In this document: in pieces, positions 27,181-36,368 of the stretch
How the letters are laid out: the number at the start of each line of letters is the position of its first letter
Numbering within the stretch: the stretch's first letter is position 1
NCBI GenBank assembly: GCA_963848035.1
Contig: CAWKCD010000001.1
Coordinates: forward strand, 3,782,001 to 3,846,000
Reading direction: 5' to 3'
Length of the DNA: 64,000 bases
Source: JAVVHH01 sp963848035
GTDB taxonomy: Bacteria; Pseudomonadota; Alphaproteobacteria; Acetobacterales; Acetobacteraceae
Notes under the pieces: model-generated
The model's database searches: none
Seen by the model: only the letters and a program-made list of their open reading frames with translations
Told to the model about the DNA's origin: nothing
Position numbers and translations under genes: made by a program

Positions 27181-27838
27181 ATGAGGAGAACGAGGGTGGT
27201 GGGCAGGTTGGGACTGGCGGGGTTGTTGCTGCTGGGCGGCTGCATGGGGCGGATGGAGTTCGCCGACCAGAGGCTGGCAGGCGCGCGGGGGCGGTTTCCG
27301 CCGTTGATCGTGGGGGCGAATACGGAGGCGGTGACCGGGCCGGTGCAAGTGCGGTCGTGCCCGCGGGCGGGGGCGCGGGTGGAGCAGAAGGGCGGGCCGA
27401 CGTTCGAGTATCTCGGCGCGAGCCCGAGTTCGCCCGGATCTGTGCCGGATGCGCGTCGGCGGCGAGACGGTCGAGGGGTGGTACGGGATCTGGCTGCGGG
27501 ATTGGCCGGGGTTCGAGCAGGCCTATCCGGCGCTGACCAAGGTGATGCAGGGCGGGACCGGGGCGGTCGAGGGGTTCGACGTTTCGATCGGACAGGGAAT
27601 CATGTTCCATGACCTGATCCGCAACGAGGGTGTCGAGACGATCAAGCTGCTGGATGCGTCGTATCGGGCGATCAAGCTGGCGCATTACCGGGAGGGGTTC
27701 GGCGGGAACACCTACCGGTCGGTGTCGACGATCTGGAAGGATCTGGGGAGCGGGTTGCTGATCTACGGGACGTATCAGCACATCTCGGGTCGGCCGGAAC
27801 TGGATGATCCGCTGATCCCGACGAAGATCAGTCCGTAG
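27181..27838 (+). pseudogene. Predicted lipoprotein of unknown function (frameshifted)
   Basis: ATG 27181 (or GTG 27196, which has a better GAGGAG spacing) gives a signal with lipobox LLGGC. The N-terminal part runs to FEYLGASPSS, where an extra C in the CCC run at 27433-27435 breaks the frame. Repaired, it continues SSPDLCRMRVGGETVEGWYG, DWPGFEQAYPALTKVM, HYREGFGGNTYRSVSTIWKD and ends at TAG 27838, about 218 residues. I recognise no domain. It diverges from the kinase-like operon. Confidence 0.65.
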
Positions 27839-27904
27839 TCTTTCCCGGATCTGGTTGCGTTAGGGCGGTTACGTCGGGCGGAAGGGTCGGCCGGCTGGAG
27901 CTGC

Positions 27905-27945
27905 CACCCTCACCCCGGCCCTCTCCCGCCAGCGGGAGAGGGGTA
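27905..27945. repeat. CCCTCACCCCGGCCCTC-type palindromic repeat
   Basis: CCCTCACCCCGGCCCTCTCC followed by the hairpin CTCTCCCGCCAGCGGGAGAG. It lies between two convergent genes and could serve as a bidirectional terminator. Second copy of the element at 21645-21708. Confidence 0.8.
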
Positions 27946-27959
27946 TGGCCGGCGGGGAT

Positions 27960-30156
27960 TCAGAGTTCGGCGCTTTCGCTCTGCATTTGGTCGAGGGCCG
28001 CGTGGGCGGCGCGGCGGAGGGCTTCGACGACGGTGGCGAGGAAGTCGGTGCCGTTGGCTTCGGTGGTCCAGGGGTCCATCGAGGTGGAGATCAGGAAGTC
28101 GACGCCGGCGCCGGGCGGGACGGTGACGCCCATGCGGCGGGCGAAGCGGTCGAGGAACCATTGGCCGTAGATGGCGGCGTCGAAGCGGGAACTGGTGAGG
28201 ATCAGCTCGATCTGGTTGAGGTCGGCGCGGGGCTCGATGACGCTGCAGCGGGCGAAGACGCGCTCGTTGAGTTCGTTGGCGATGGCCAGGTCGGGATTCG
28301 GCGTGCCGTCGGGGAGCTTGGCATTGAGCGCGAAGGCGAGGATGACTTGGTCGGAGCCGATCTGTGAGAACAGGTCGCGGGCGGCGGCATCGGTATCGAG
28401 CAGGGTCTGTAGATCGGCGTTGGAGAGTTCGCTGAAGCGGCGGAGCGTGGCGTGCTCGGCGGCGAGGACCTTGGCCGGGGCGCGGTGGCGCTGGGCGGGG
28501 GTGCGGTTGAACAGGGTGACGCTGAAGCGGGGGTCGTCGAGGGTGGCGAGGCGGCAGAACAGGCGCTTGGAGGTCCACATGCACTGGCCGAGGATGCGGC
28601 CGTAGCCGGAGCGGTCGGGGCGGATGACGCGGTGGGCAAGCCAGACGGCGGCGGCGGCGGCGCCGGGCTTGGAGCCCTCGACGCCGTAGACGCCGACGGT
28701 GGGCTCGGTCTGGCTGTGGAAGACGACGGGGGCGCGGAGCGAGATGGCGTCGCGGAAGGCGGCGTTGCGGTAGCAGAGCGCGCCGGCGGGATAGGGGACG
28801 TAGCCGCCCTTGTGGGGATCGACGGTGATGCTGTCGGCCTGGGGCAGCGCCTCGTATTGGCTGATGACGTAGGGGCTGAGGGAGGCGGTTGGGCACGGAG
28901 AGGCGGCCGGACGGGGCGCCCTCGTCGCGGAGCATGGAGCGGAAATAGCCGCCCCAGGCGGCGTCGGCATGGATCCAGAAATTGAGGCCGCGGGCGCGGA
29001 ATTGGCGACGAAGCGCGACGAGGCCCTCGAGCGGGTCGACGGCGCTCTCCTCGGTGCTGCCGATCACGGCGACGGCGGCCAGCACGGGGACCCGGCGGCG
29101 GACGAGTTCGCCGAGGGTAACGGCGACGTATTCGAGGTCGAGCCTTGCGTCCATGTCGACGCGCTGGTTGAGGACGGCGTTTTGGCCGAGGCCAATCAGG
29201 GTGGCGGCCTTTGGCCAGGAATAATGGCCGGTCGCGGGGGCGAGGAAGACCGGGGGCTCGGGCAGGTCGGTCATGAAGCTGCGGTAGAAGCCGATGAGGC
29301 CGACGTTCTGGACCGCGTAGGCGGCGAGCGCCTCGGTGGCGGTCTCGGGGTGGATGTCGAGCGCGGCAAGGGCGGCGGGGAGGCCGGCGAGGACGTCGAG
29401 ATCGAGGTTGAGCAGGGTCCAGGTGTCGAGTTCGAGCAGGCGGGCCTTTTCGCCGGACCAGAGCGGGACTTCGAGGCGCCGGGCGGCGGCGAGAGTGGGG
29501 ACTTCGCGGATGGCGGCGCGGAGCGCGACGCCGGCGAAGGTGAGGTTGCGGGCGGCCCAGAGCGCCTCGATGTTGGCGACGGTGCCGCCGCTGGTGATGT
29601 GGCCCCAGGGGGCGAGGGCGCCTTCGCGGGGGGCCTCCTTGGCGTCGGGGACGGCGTAGCCGAGCATGCGGCAGAGGTCGTTGCCGACCTCGATCTCCAG
29701 TCGGGTGGTGACCGGGGACGCTTCGGCGGCGACGTTGTTCTGGTTGTAGAGCCCGGCGGCAAACTGGCCGACGATGGCCGGCAGCGCCTGGTCCCAGAGC
29801 ATGTGGCCCTGGTAGCGCATGGAGGTGAAGGGCGCGGAGAGCTTGAGCTTGTCGAGCAGGCGGTGGGTCTCGCGGCGGAGGCGGTCGACGCCGGCGGCGA
29901 ATTCGGGCGAGGCGCGGATGGTCGGCGTGATGTGGCTGGGGTCTTCGGGGTGGAAGTTGCGGCGGAAACCGGCGTGGCTCTCGATGGCGGCCTGGATGAG
30001 TTCCTGCAGCAGGTCGAGATTCTCGGCGCGGGGACCGAGGAACCAGGCTTCGGGCGCGCCCTCGCCGCGCTCCTCGACGAGGGGGGCTTGGAGGGCGCGA
30101 TCCCAGGCGGCGCGGGCCTGCACTCGGCGCGGGGAGGGGGGGAGCGCGTCTTTCAT
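27960..30156 (-). pseudogene. Pyridoxal-phosphate-dependent decarboxylase (frameshifted)
   Basis: About 732 residues when repaired, from ATG 30154-30156. The N-terminal region has TSMRYQGHMLWDQALPAI and GHITSGGTVANIEALWAARN; the PLP-domain aspartate is in WIHADAAWGGYF and the Schiff-base lysine in DPHKGGYVPYPAG, as in group II amino-acid decarboxylases (glutamate, tyrosine, aromatic). An extra C in the CCC run (plus GGG 28891-28893) separates SVP from TASLSPYVISQYEAL. The protein is longer than classical GadB or tyrosine decarboxylases, with extra N- and C-terminal sequence. Substrate not predictable. Divergent from the solute-binding protein gene. Confidence 0.82.
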
Positions 30157-30241
30157 GGGGGGCTGCTACATAGGTGGCGCTGCAACCGTCAATTGACAGG
30201 TGCGACAGGCCGCTATAGCGCCGCTCGCGGGGGTGCAGGCC

Positions 30242-31672
30242 GTGGGTGTAACGAAATTGAGACGGCGGACTTGTCTGGCCGGCGCCGCAGCGCTGTGGGC
30301 AGGGCCGGCGGCGGCGCGGCTGAGCGAGGCGCACCCGTTGGCGGGGCAGGCGGTCGAGTTCTCGATCCTGGGCATCGCGGATTGGCATCCGAGCGCGCTG
30401 GTGCGGGAGATGGCGCCGGGCTTCGTGGCGTATGCGAAGGCGGAATACGGATACGATCTGACGGTGCGGTACGAGGATGCACCGGTGTCGACGTTGTACG
30501 AGAAGGCGGCGGCGTCGTTCGCGGCGAAGTCGGCGGCGTACAACCTGGTGATCGCGGATAGCCAGTGGTTGGGATCGTTTGCGGCGGAGAAGTGGATCCT
30601 GCCGATCAATCCGATCCTGGCGGCGAACAAGGCGCTCGATGCCGAATGGTATGCGCCGGTCGTGGCCGAGGCCTATCAGCTGTTTCCGGATGGGTCGAAC
30701 AACCGGTGGGGATTGCCGCAGACGGGGGACGTGCTGGCGCTGTTCGTGCGACGGGATCTGCTGACGGCGGCGGGGGAAGCGGAGGCGTTCAAGGCGCGGT
30801 TCGGGGCCGAGCTGCCGCAGAGCTGGGAGGATTTCGAGCGGCTGACGTGGGACGAGTATTCGAAGGTGCTCGCGTTCTTCCATCGCCCAGCGCAGGGGGT
30901 TTGCGGGTTCGTTTCGCATTTCTCGGGGGAATACGACTACCTGTCGTGTCCGGCGGCTTCGTTCATGCTGGGGGCCGGCGGACGGCTGTGGGACGCCAGG
31001 ACCGGGCAGGTCGAGGGTGTGCTGAACACGGAGGGGAATGCGCGGGCGCTCGAGGCCTATGTGGCGTTGCGGCAGTATCAGCCGGAGGGGGCGGCGGACG
31101 TCGCCGATGTGAGCGCGCTGTTCTCGGGCGGCCGGGTGTTCTCGGCGCTGCAATGGGCCGGGGCGGGGCCGTCGATGATCCCGGCTTCGATGCGCGAGCA
31201 GGTGATGGTGGTGCCGCCGCCGGGCTTTCGGGCGAAGGGCGGGGTGACGCGGCGTTATGTGATCGGGGGGCAGGTCTGGGCGCTGAACGACCGCAACGAC
31301 GCGGCGCAGACGCGGGTGGCGGTGGATTTCCTGAATTGGTGGTATCTGCCGGAGACGGTGCGGGCGTTCGCGGCGGGGGGCGGCATGCCCTGCGACAAGA
31401 CGAGCGTGTCGGCGGCGGATTTCGCGGATCTGCAGCCTTGGTTCCGGACATACCGATACATGCTGCCGCGGTCGGGCGACCTTTGGCATGATCCGCGGTT
31501 TGCGGAGTTGCTGGCGGCGCAGCAGGCGGGGCTGGCGATGTTCGCCTCCGGCAAGCTGGCGGACGCGAAGCTGGTGCTGGACCTGGTGGCGTGCCGTCAG
31601 CAGGCGATCCTGTTCGCGGAGGGGTCGGCGGAGCGGCGACCGGGAGAGGCGTGCCGGTCGCTGAGCCGTTGA
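30242..31672 (+). CDS. Extracellular solute-binding protein, sugar ABC type
   Basis: About 476 residues from GTG 30242; a GTG further upstream at 30200 is possible. The N-terminus KLRRRTCLAGAAALWAG looks like a twin-arginine-type signal. The mature protein has the SBP family 1 layout: YEKAAASFAAKSAAYNLVIADSQW in pieces, WILPINPIL, NRWGLPQTGDVLALFVRRDLL, and a long C-terminal lobe. It lies alone without permease or ATPase genes; the sugar-type permease pair at 55.9-57.7 kb lacks a binding protein, but a functional link is only speculation. Confidence 0.85.
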   Translation: MGVTKLRRRTCLAGAAALWAGPAAARLSEAHPLAGQAVEFSILGIADWHPSALVREMAPGFVAYAKAEYGYDLTVRYEDAPVSTLYEKAAASFAAKSAAYNLVIADSQWLGSFAAEKWILPINPILAANKALDAEWYAPVVAEAYQLFPDGSNNRWGLPQTGDVLALFVRRDLLTAAGEAEAFKARFGAELPQSWEDFERLTWDEYSKVLAFFHRPAQGVCGFVSHFSGEYDYLSCPAASFMLGAGGRLWDARTGQVEGVLNTEGNARALEAYVALRQYQPEGAADVADVSALFSGGRVFSALQWAGAGPSMIPASMREQVMVVPPPGFRAKGGVTRRYVIGGQVWALNDRNDAAQTRVAVDFLNWWYLPETVRAFAAGGGMPCDKTSVSAADFADLQPWFRTYRYMLPRSGDLWHDPRFAELLAAQQAGLAMFASGKLADAKLVLDLVACRQQAILFAEGSAERRPGEACRSLSR

Positions 31673-31734
31673 GGCTTTAATTCAGGGCGCGATATGACCT
31701 AGCATCCTCCCAAGCAAAACGGGAGGACGGGACA

Positions 31735-33535
31735 ATGCTGGAGACCTTGCCGCAGGCTCGGGTGGCGCATGTGTTGAGCGCGCTGGGGGAGGCGCTGGCC
31801 GCCGGGGACATCGAGCGGGCGGTGGCGCAGTTCGCGGAGCAGTGTTTCTGGCGCGACCTGGTGGCGTTCACCTGGAACATCCGGACGATGGAAGGCAAGG
31901 ACGAGGTGCGCGCGATGCTGGAGGCGCAGCTCGCGGGCACGCGGCCGTCGAACTGGCAGGTGGACGAGGCGGCGGGTGCGTCCGACGACGATGGGGTGAC
32001 GTCGGGGTGGTTCACCTTCGAGACCGGGGTGGCGCGGGGATACGGGCACGTCCGGATCAAGGACGGCAAGATCGTGACGCTGCTGACGACCATGGTGGAG
32101 TTGAAGGGGCACGAGGAGCCTCTGGGCACGCACCGGGTCCTGGGGGCGAAGCACGGGGTGGGGAAGCATCGGGCTTCGTGGAAGGAGGAGCGGGAGGCGG
32201 AGGCGCGGACCCTCGGGTTCGATACGCAGCCGGAGGTGGTGATCATCGGCGGCGGGCAGGGGGGGATCGCGCTGGGGGCGCGGTTGCGGAGCCTGGGGGT
32301 GCCGACGATCATCGTGGAGAAGAACCCGCGGGCGGGGGATAGCTGGCGGAACCGCTACAAGTCGTTGTGCCTGCATGATCCGGTTTGGTACGACCATCTG
32401 CCGTATCTGCCGTTCCCGCCGAACTGGCCGGTGTTCTCGCCGAAGGACAAGATCGGCGATTGGCTCGAGATGTACACCAAGATCATGGAGCTGAATTACT
32501 GGAGCTCCACCGTCTGCAAGAAGGCGAGCTGGGACGAGGGCAAGAAGGAGTGGACGGTTCTCGTCGAGCGGGACGGGAAGGAGATCACGCTGCGGCCGAA
32601 GCAGCTGGTGCTGGCGACGGGGATGTCGGCGGTGCCGAACAAGCCGGACTTCCCGGGGATGAACAGGTTCAAGGGAGAGCAGCACCATTCGAGCGCGCAT
32701 CCGGGGCCGGACAAGTATGCGGGCAAGAAGGTGGTGGTGATCGGGTCGAACAACTCGGCGCACGACATCTGTGCGGCGCTGTGGGAGCACGATGCGGATG
32801 TCACGATGGTGCAGCGGTCGTCGACGCATGTGGCGCGGTCAGACTCGCTGATGGAGCTGGGGCTGGGCGGGTTGTATTCGGAGCAGGCGGTGGCCAACGG
32901 GATCGACCACCACCGGGCGGATCTGATCTTCGCTTCGGTACCGTATCGGATCATGCACGAGGGGCAGATACCGGTTTATGCGGCGATGAAGGAGCGGGAT
33001 GCGGCGTTCTATGCCGGGCTGGAGAAGGCCGGGTTCTGGCACGATTGGGGCGCCGACGAGTTCGGGGTTGTTCATGAAGTATCTGCGGCGGGGGTCGGGG
33101 TACTACATCGATATCGGGGCGAGCCAGTTGATCATCGATGGGAAGATCAAGCTCAAGCGCGGACAGGTGGCGGAGATCACCGAGACCGGGGTGAAGCTCG
33201 AGGACGGGACGGAGCTGCCGGCGGACCTGATCGTTTACGCGACGGGGTATAGCTCGATGAATGGTTGGGCGGGGATGCTGATCGGGCAGGAGGTCGCGGA
33301 CAAGGTGGGCAAGTGCTGGGGGCTGGGCTCGGGCACGCCGAAGGATCCGGGGCCTTGGGAGGGGGAGCTGCGGAACATGTGGAAGCCGACGGCGCAGGAG
33401 GGGCTTTGGTTCCATGGCGGGAACCTGCACCAGTCACGGCATTACTCGCAGTTCCTGGCGCTGCAGTTGAAGGCGCGAGCAGTGGGTATGCCGACGCCGG
33501 TGTGGGGGCGGCAAAAGGTGCATCATCTGCGGTGA
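31735..33535 (+). pseudogene. Flavin-containing monooxygenase with NTF2-like N-terminus (frameshifted)
   Basis: About 599 residues when repaired. Residues about 1-130 form an NTF2/SnoaL-like domain (AVAQFAEQCFWRDLVAFTW). Then come the FAD motif VVIIGGGQGGIALGARL, the FMO/BVMO-like signature FKGEQHHSSAHP, the NADPH motif VVVIGSNNSAHD and the C-terminal DLIVYATGYSS. An extra G in the GGGG run at 33064-33067 breaks the frame; repaired, it reads DEFGLFMKYLRRGSGYYIDIG. The family oxygenates soft nucleophiles or carbonyl compounds with NADPH and O2. It seems to be monocistronic, ending directly before a palindromic repeat. Confidence 0.88.
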
Positions 33536-33536
33536 G

Positions 33537-33680
33537 GCCACTCGGGAACGCTACTACGCCGGCCATCCAACGCGTGTTTTCGCGCTTCCGATGCTCACGA
33601 CCTCAACGGTCGCTGCGCTTCGGGTCGCAAAGACCCACGCCGGCTGACTCGGCGTAGCGCATTCTCGAGCGGCCTCCGGT
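33537..33680. repeat. Palindromic intergenic repeat, long form
   Basis: Outer arms of about 40 bases are imperfect inverted copies: left GGAACGCTACTACGCCGG, right CGGCGTAGCGCATTCTCGAG. The loop contains CTTCCGATGCTCACGACC and GGTCGCTGCGCTTCGG, a motif shared with 46701-46809 and 48363-48479. It starts right after the monooxygenase stop and sits between convergent genes, so a terminator-like role is plausible. Confidence 0.7.
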
Positions 33681-33690
33681 CTGGTCGTTG

Positions 33691-34416
33691 CTAGCGTCGG
33701 ATCTCGAGTTTCAGGGTTCGGGAGGCGGCGATGAGGCGCCAGGTCCAGGCGAGGGCGGCGATCGTGCCGAGGATGGCGGCAGTGACGAGCCAGGTGCCGT
33801 AGGCGAGCGCGAGGATTAGGATCAGCAGGGCCGACCCGAACAGGGCGATGATGCGGCTGAAGTCGGGGCGGCGCGTGGCCGGCTCGACGAGGGGGCGCGG
33901 ACGGGCGGCGAGGGCGGATTGGGCGCGGCCGATCTGGCGTTGGGCGTTGGCGATCTGGTTCATGGCCCAGATCACGTCGGGATTGGGCTGCGGCTGCGGG
34001 ATCGTGCCGAGGGCGAGTTCGGCGCGGGCGAGCATGGCGGTCGCTTCGTGGAGCGTGGCGCCGGTGGTCTGGCGCCAGGCAGGGGTGAGGTCGGCTTCGT
34101 TGGCGGTCGGGAGGCCGGCGGCGCCGGCGTTCACCCAATGGGCGGCGTCTCCGATCGCGCGGGAGAGATGACCGACGGGGAGCGGCGCCGGGTCGGCGAT
34201 GAGCATGCGTTGCAGCACCGGGATGAGCGTGCCGAGATTGTGCTGTCCGGTGACGGCGAGGTGGAGCAGGGCTTCGAGGGTCGGCGGCGGCGCGGGCACG
34301 AATTGGTCGGGCGCGCGGGCGGAGGCGTTGGGCACGCTCGACTGCGGCAAGGTGAGGGCGGCCAGTTTGAGCAACTGGGCCACGGCTGAGACTGGGGCAG
34401 GCGCGGCGACCGTCAT
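33691..34416 (-). CDS. Hypothetical protein with C-terminal membrane segments
   Basis: 241 residues from ATG 34414-34416 with GGAGAAGG four bases upstream. The first 180 residues are Ala/Pro-rich and helical (LLHLAVTGQHNLGTLIPVLQ, TGATLHEATAMLARAEL), and the C-terminus carries two adjacent hydrophobic helices (IIALFGSALLILILAL and TWLVTAAILGTIAALAW) before a basic end. No family recognised. It probably exposes a large N-terminal domain to the cytoplasm. Confidence 0.65.
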   Translation of the reverse strand: MTVAAPAPVSAVAQLLKLAALTLPQSSVPNASARAPDQFVPAPPPTLEALLHLAVTGQHNLGTLIPVLQRMLIADPAPLPVGHLSRAIGDAAHWVNAGAAGLPTANEADLTPAWRQTTGATLHEATAMLARAELALGTIPQPQPNPDVIWAMNQIANAQRQIGRAQSALAARPRPLVEPATRRPDFSRIIALFGSALLILILALAYGTWLVTAAILGTIAALAWTWRLIAASRTLKLEIRR

Positions 34417-34495
34417 CGGACCTTCTCCGGGTGGTCCTATGATGCCGGGTTTTCGTTACTGAAGGGTTAAGGGCGGGGTTTGTTGAGATGTGGCG

Positions 34496-34563
34496 TCCCG
34501 GGCGGCAGCGGTCGTCCTTGCCGCCCTGGATTGCCGCGTCGCTGCGCTCCTCGCAATGACGGG
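34496..34563. repeat. TCATTGCGAGGAGCG-type palindromic repeat
   Basis: The minus-strand reading is CGTCATTGCGAGGAGCGCAG followed by CGACGCGGCAATCCAGGGCG, a widespread intergenic element of proteobacteria. It lies between the convergent-side end of the acyl-CoA dehydrogenase gene and the hypothetical membrane protein's promoter region. A degenerate copy is at about 1783-1833. Confidence 0.8.
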
Positions 34564-34567
34564 TGGG

Positions 34568-36357
34568 TCAGAAGGCTTCGGCGGGTAGTTTCATCAGCGT
34601 TTCTCCGCCGGCCAGGATGGATTGGAAATGGGCGGAGTGGCGGGGGAGGATGCGGCGCATGAAGAAGCGGCCGACTTCTATTTTCGTTTCGTAGAACGGG
34701 GACTCGCCGTTGGCGCCGGCTTTCAGCTTGGCTTGAGAGACTTGGGCCATGCGGCACCACATGAAGGCCATGGCGACCAAGGAGAATAGGCGGAGGTAGT
34801 CGGTGGCGGCGGCGGCGGCTTCCTCGGGGCGGGCGAGGCCGCGTTGGGCGACTTGTAGCGTGGCTTGCTGGAGGCGGCCGAAGGCGTGGGCGGTGGGGCC
34901 GGCGAAGTCGGCGAGGGCCGGGTCGGCGCCGTGGGTTTCGAGCCAGGCGGCGACGGGGTGGAAGAAGCGGCGGAGCAGGCGGCCGAAATCTTGGCCCATT
35001 TTGCGGCCGACGAGGTCGAGGGCCTGGATGCCGTTGGTGCCTTCGTAGATCTGGGTGATGCGGGCGTCGCGGACGAGCTGTTCGACGCCCCATTCGTGGA
35101 TGTAGCCGTGGCCGCCGAGGACTTGGACGGCCGAGTTGGCGGCGTCGGAGCCGAGGTCGGTGAGGCCGGCTTTGACGATGGGGGTGAGGAGGGAGACGAA
35201 GTCGTCGGCGGCTTGGCGGGTGGCCGGGTCGGGGTGGTGTTCGGCGATGTCGAGCTCGAGGCCGACCCAGTAGGCCAGCGCGCGGCCGGCTTCGGTCATG
35301 GAGCGGGATTCGAGCAGCATGCGGCGGACGTCGGGGTGGACGATGATGGGGTCGGCGGCGTCGGCGGAGGGGGCGCCTTTGGCGAGTGATTTGCCTTGGC
35401 GGCGGTCCTTCGCGTAGGTCGCGGCGGCTTGGTAGCTGGCTTCGGCGACGCCGAGGCCTTGGAGGCCGACGGCGAGGCGGGCGGCGTTCATCATGGTGAA
35501 CATGGCGCGCAGGCCCTGGTGCGGGCGGCCGACGAGCCAGCCGGTGGCGGCGTCGAAGTTGAGCACCGCGGTGGCCGAGGCGCGGATGCCCATCTTGTGC
35601 TCGATGCTGCCGCACATGACGCCGTTGCGGGGGCCGGGCTTGCCGTCGATGGGCAGGAATTTCGGGACCAGGAAGAGGCTGATGCCGCGGGTGCCGGAGG
35701 GGGCGCCGGGGAGTTTGGCCAATACCAGGTGGATGATGTTCTCGGTGAGGTCGTGTTCGCCGGCACTGATGAAAATCTTGGTGCCGGTGATCTGGTAGCT
35801 GCCGTCGTCCTGCGGTTCGGCGCGGGTGCGGATGAGGCCGAGGTCGGTGCCGCATTGGGGCTCGGTGAGGCACATGGTGCCGGACCAGGTGCCGTCGACG
35901 AGGCGGGGGAGGTATTCGGCCTTGAGTTCGTCCGAGGCGTGGGCGGCGATCGCGCGGTAGGCGCCGGCGGAGAGGCCGGGATACATGCCGAAGGCGAGGT
36001 TGGCGGACGAGACCATCTCCTCGAAGACGGTGCCGACGAGGTGGGGCATGCCTTGGCCGCCGTATTGGGGGTCGGCGCCGAGGGAGGTCCAGCCGCCTTC
36101 GCAGAGCTGGACGTAGGCTTCCTTGAAGCCTTTGGGGGTGCGGACGACGCCGTTTTCGTAGGTGCAGCCTTCGGCGTCGCCGGGGAGATTGAGGGGGGCG
36201 AGGACTTCTGACGCGAGGGTGCCGGCTTGTTCGATGATGGCGTCGATGAGGTCGGGGGTGACCTGGTCGTAGCCGCAAGGGCTTGCAGCGAGTTGCTGTC
36301 GAGGAGTTCGTGCAGGACGAAGCGCATGTCGCGGAGCGGGGCGGTGTAGGCGGTCAT
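34568..36357 (-). pseudogene. Acyl-CoA dehydrogenase (frameshifted)
   Basis: About 596 residues when repaired. It begins MTAYTAPLRDMRFVLHELL, the N-terminus of FadE-like long acyl-CoA dehydrogenases, then breaks at 36272-36283, where one missing base restores GYDQVTPDLIDAI and PLNLPGDAEGCTYENGV. The ACAD core follows: MCLTEPQCGTDLG, ITGTKIFISAGEHDL, and QVLGGHGYIHEWGVEQLVRD with YEGTNGIQALDL. It catalyses FAD-dependent alpha,beta-dehydrogenation of acyl-CoA, the first step of beta-oxidation. Last gene of the operon with the FadJ-like and thiolase genes. Confidence 0.88.
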
Positions 36358-36368
36358 GGCGTGTCTCC

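Noticed and set aside
28202..31489. Minus-strand open frame of 1095 codons
   Set aside because: Mixes Arg/Pro-rich shadow sequence over the solute-binding protein gene with a shifted frame of the decarboxylase; no domain of its own.
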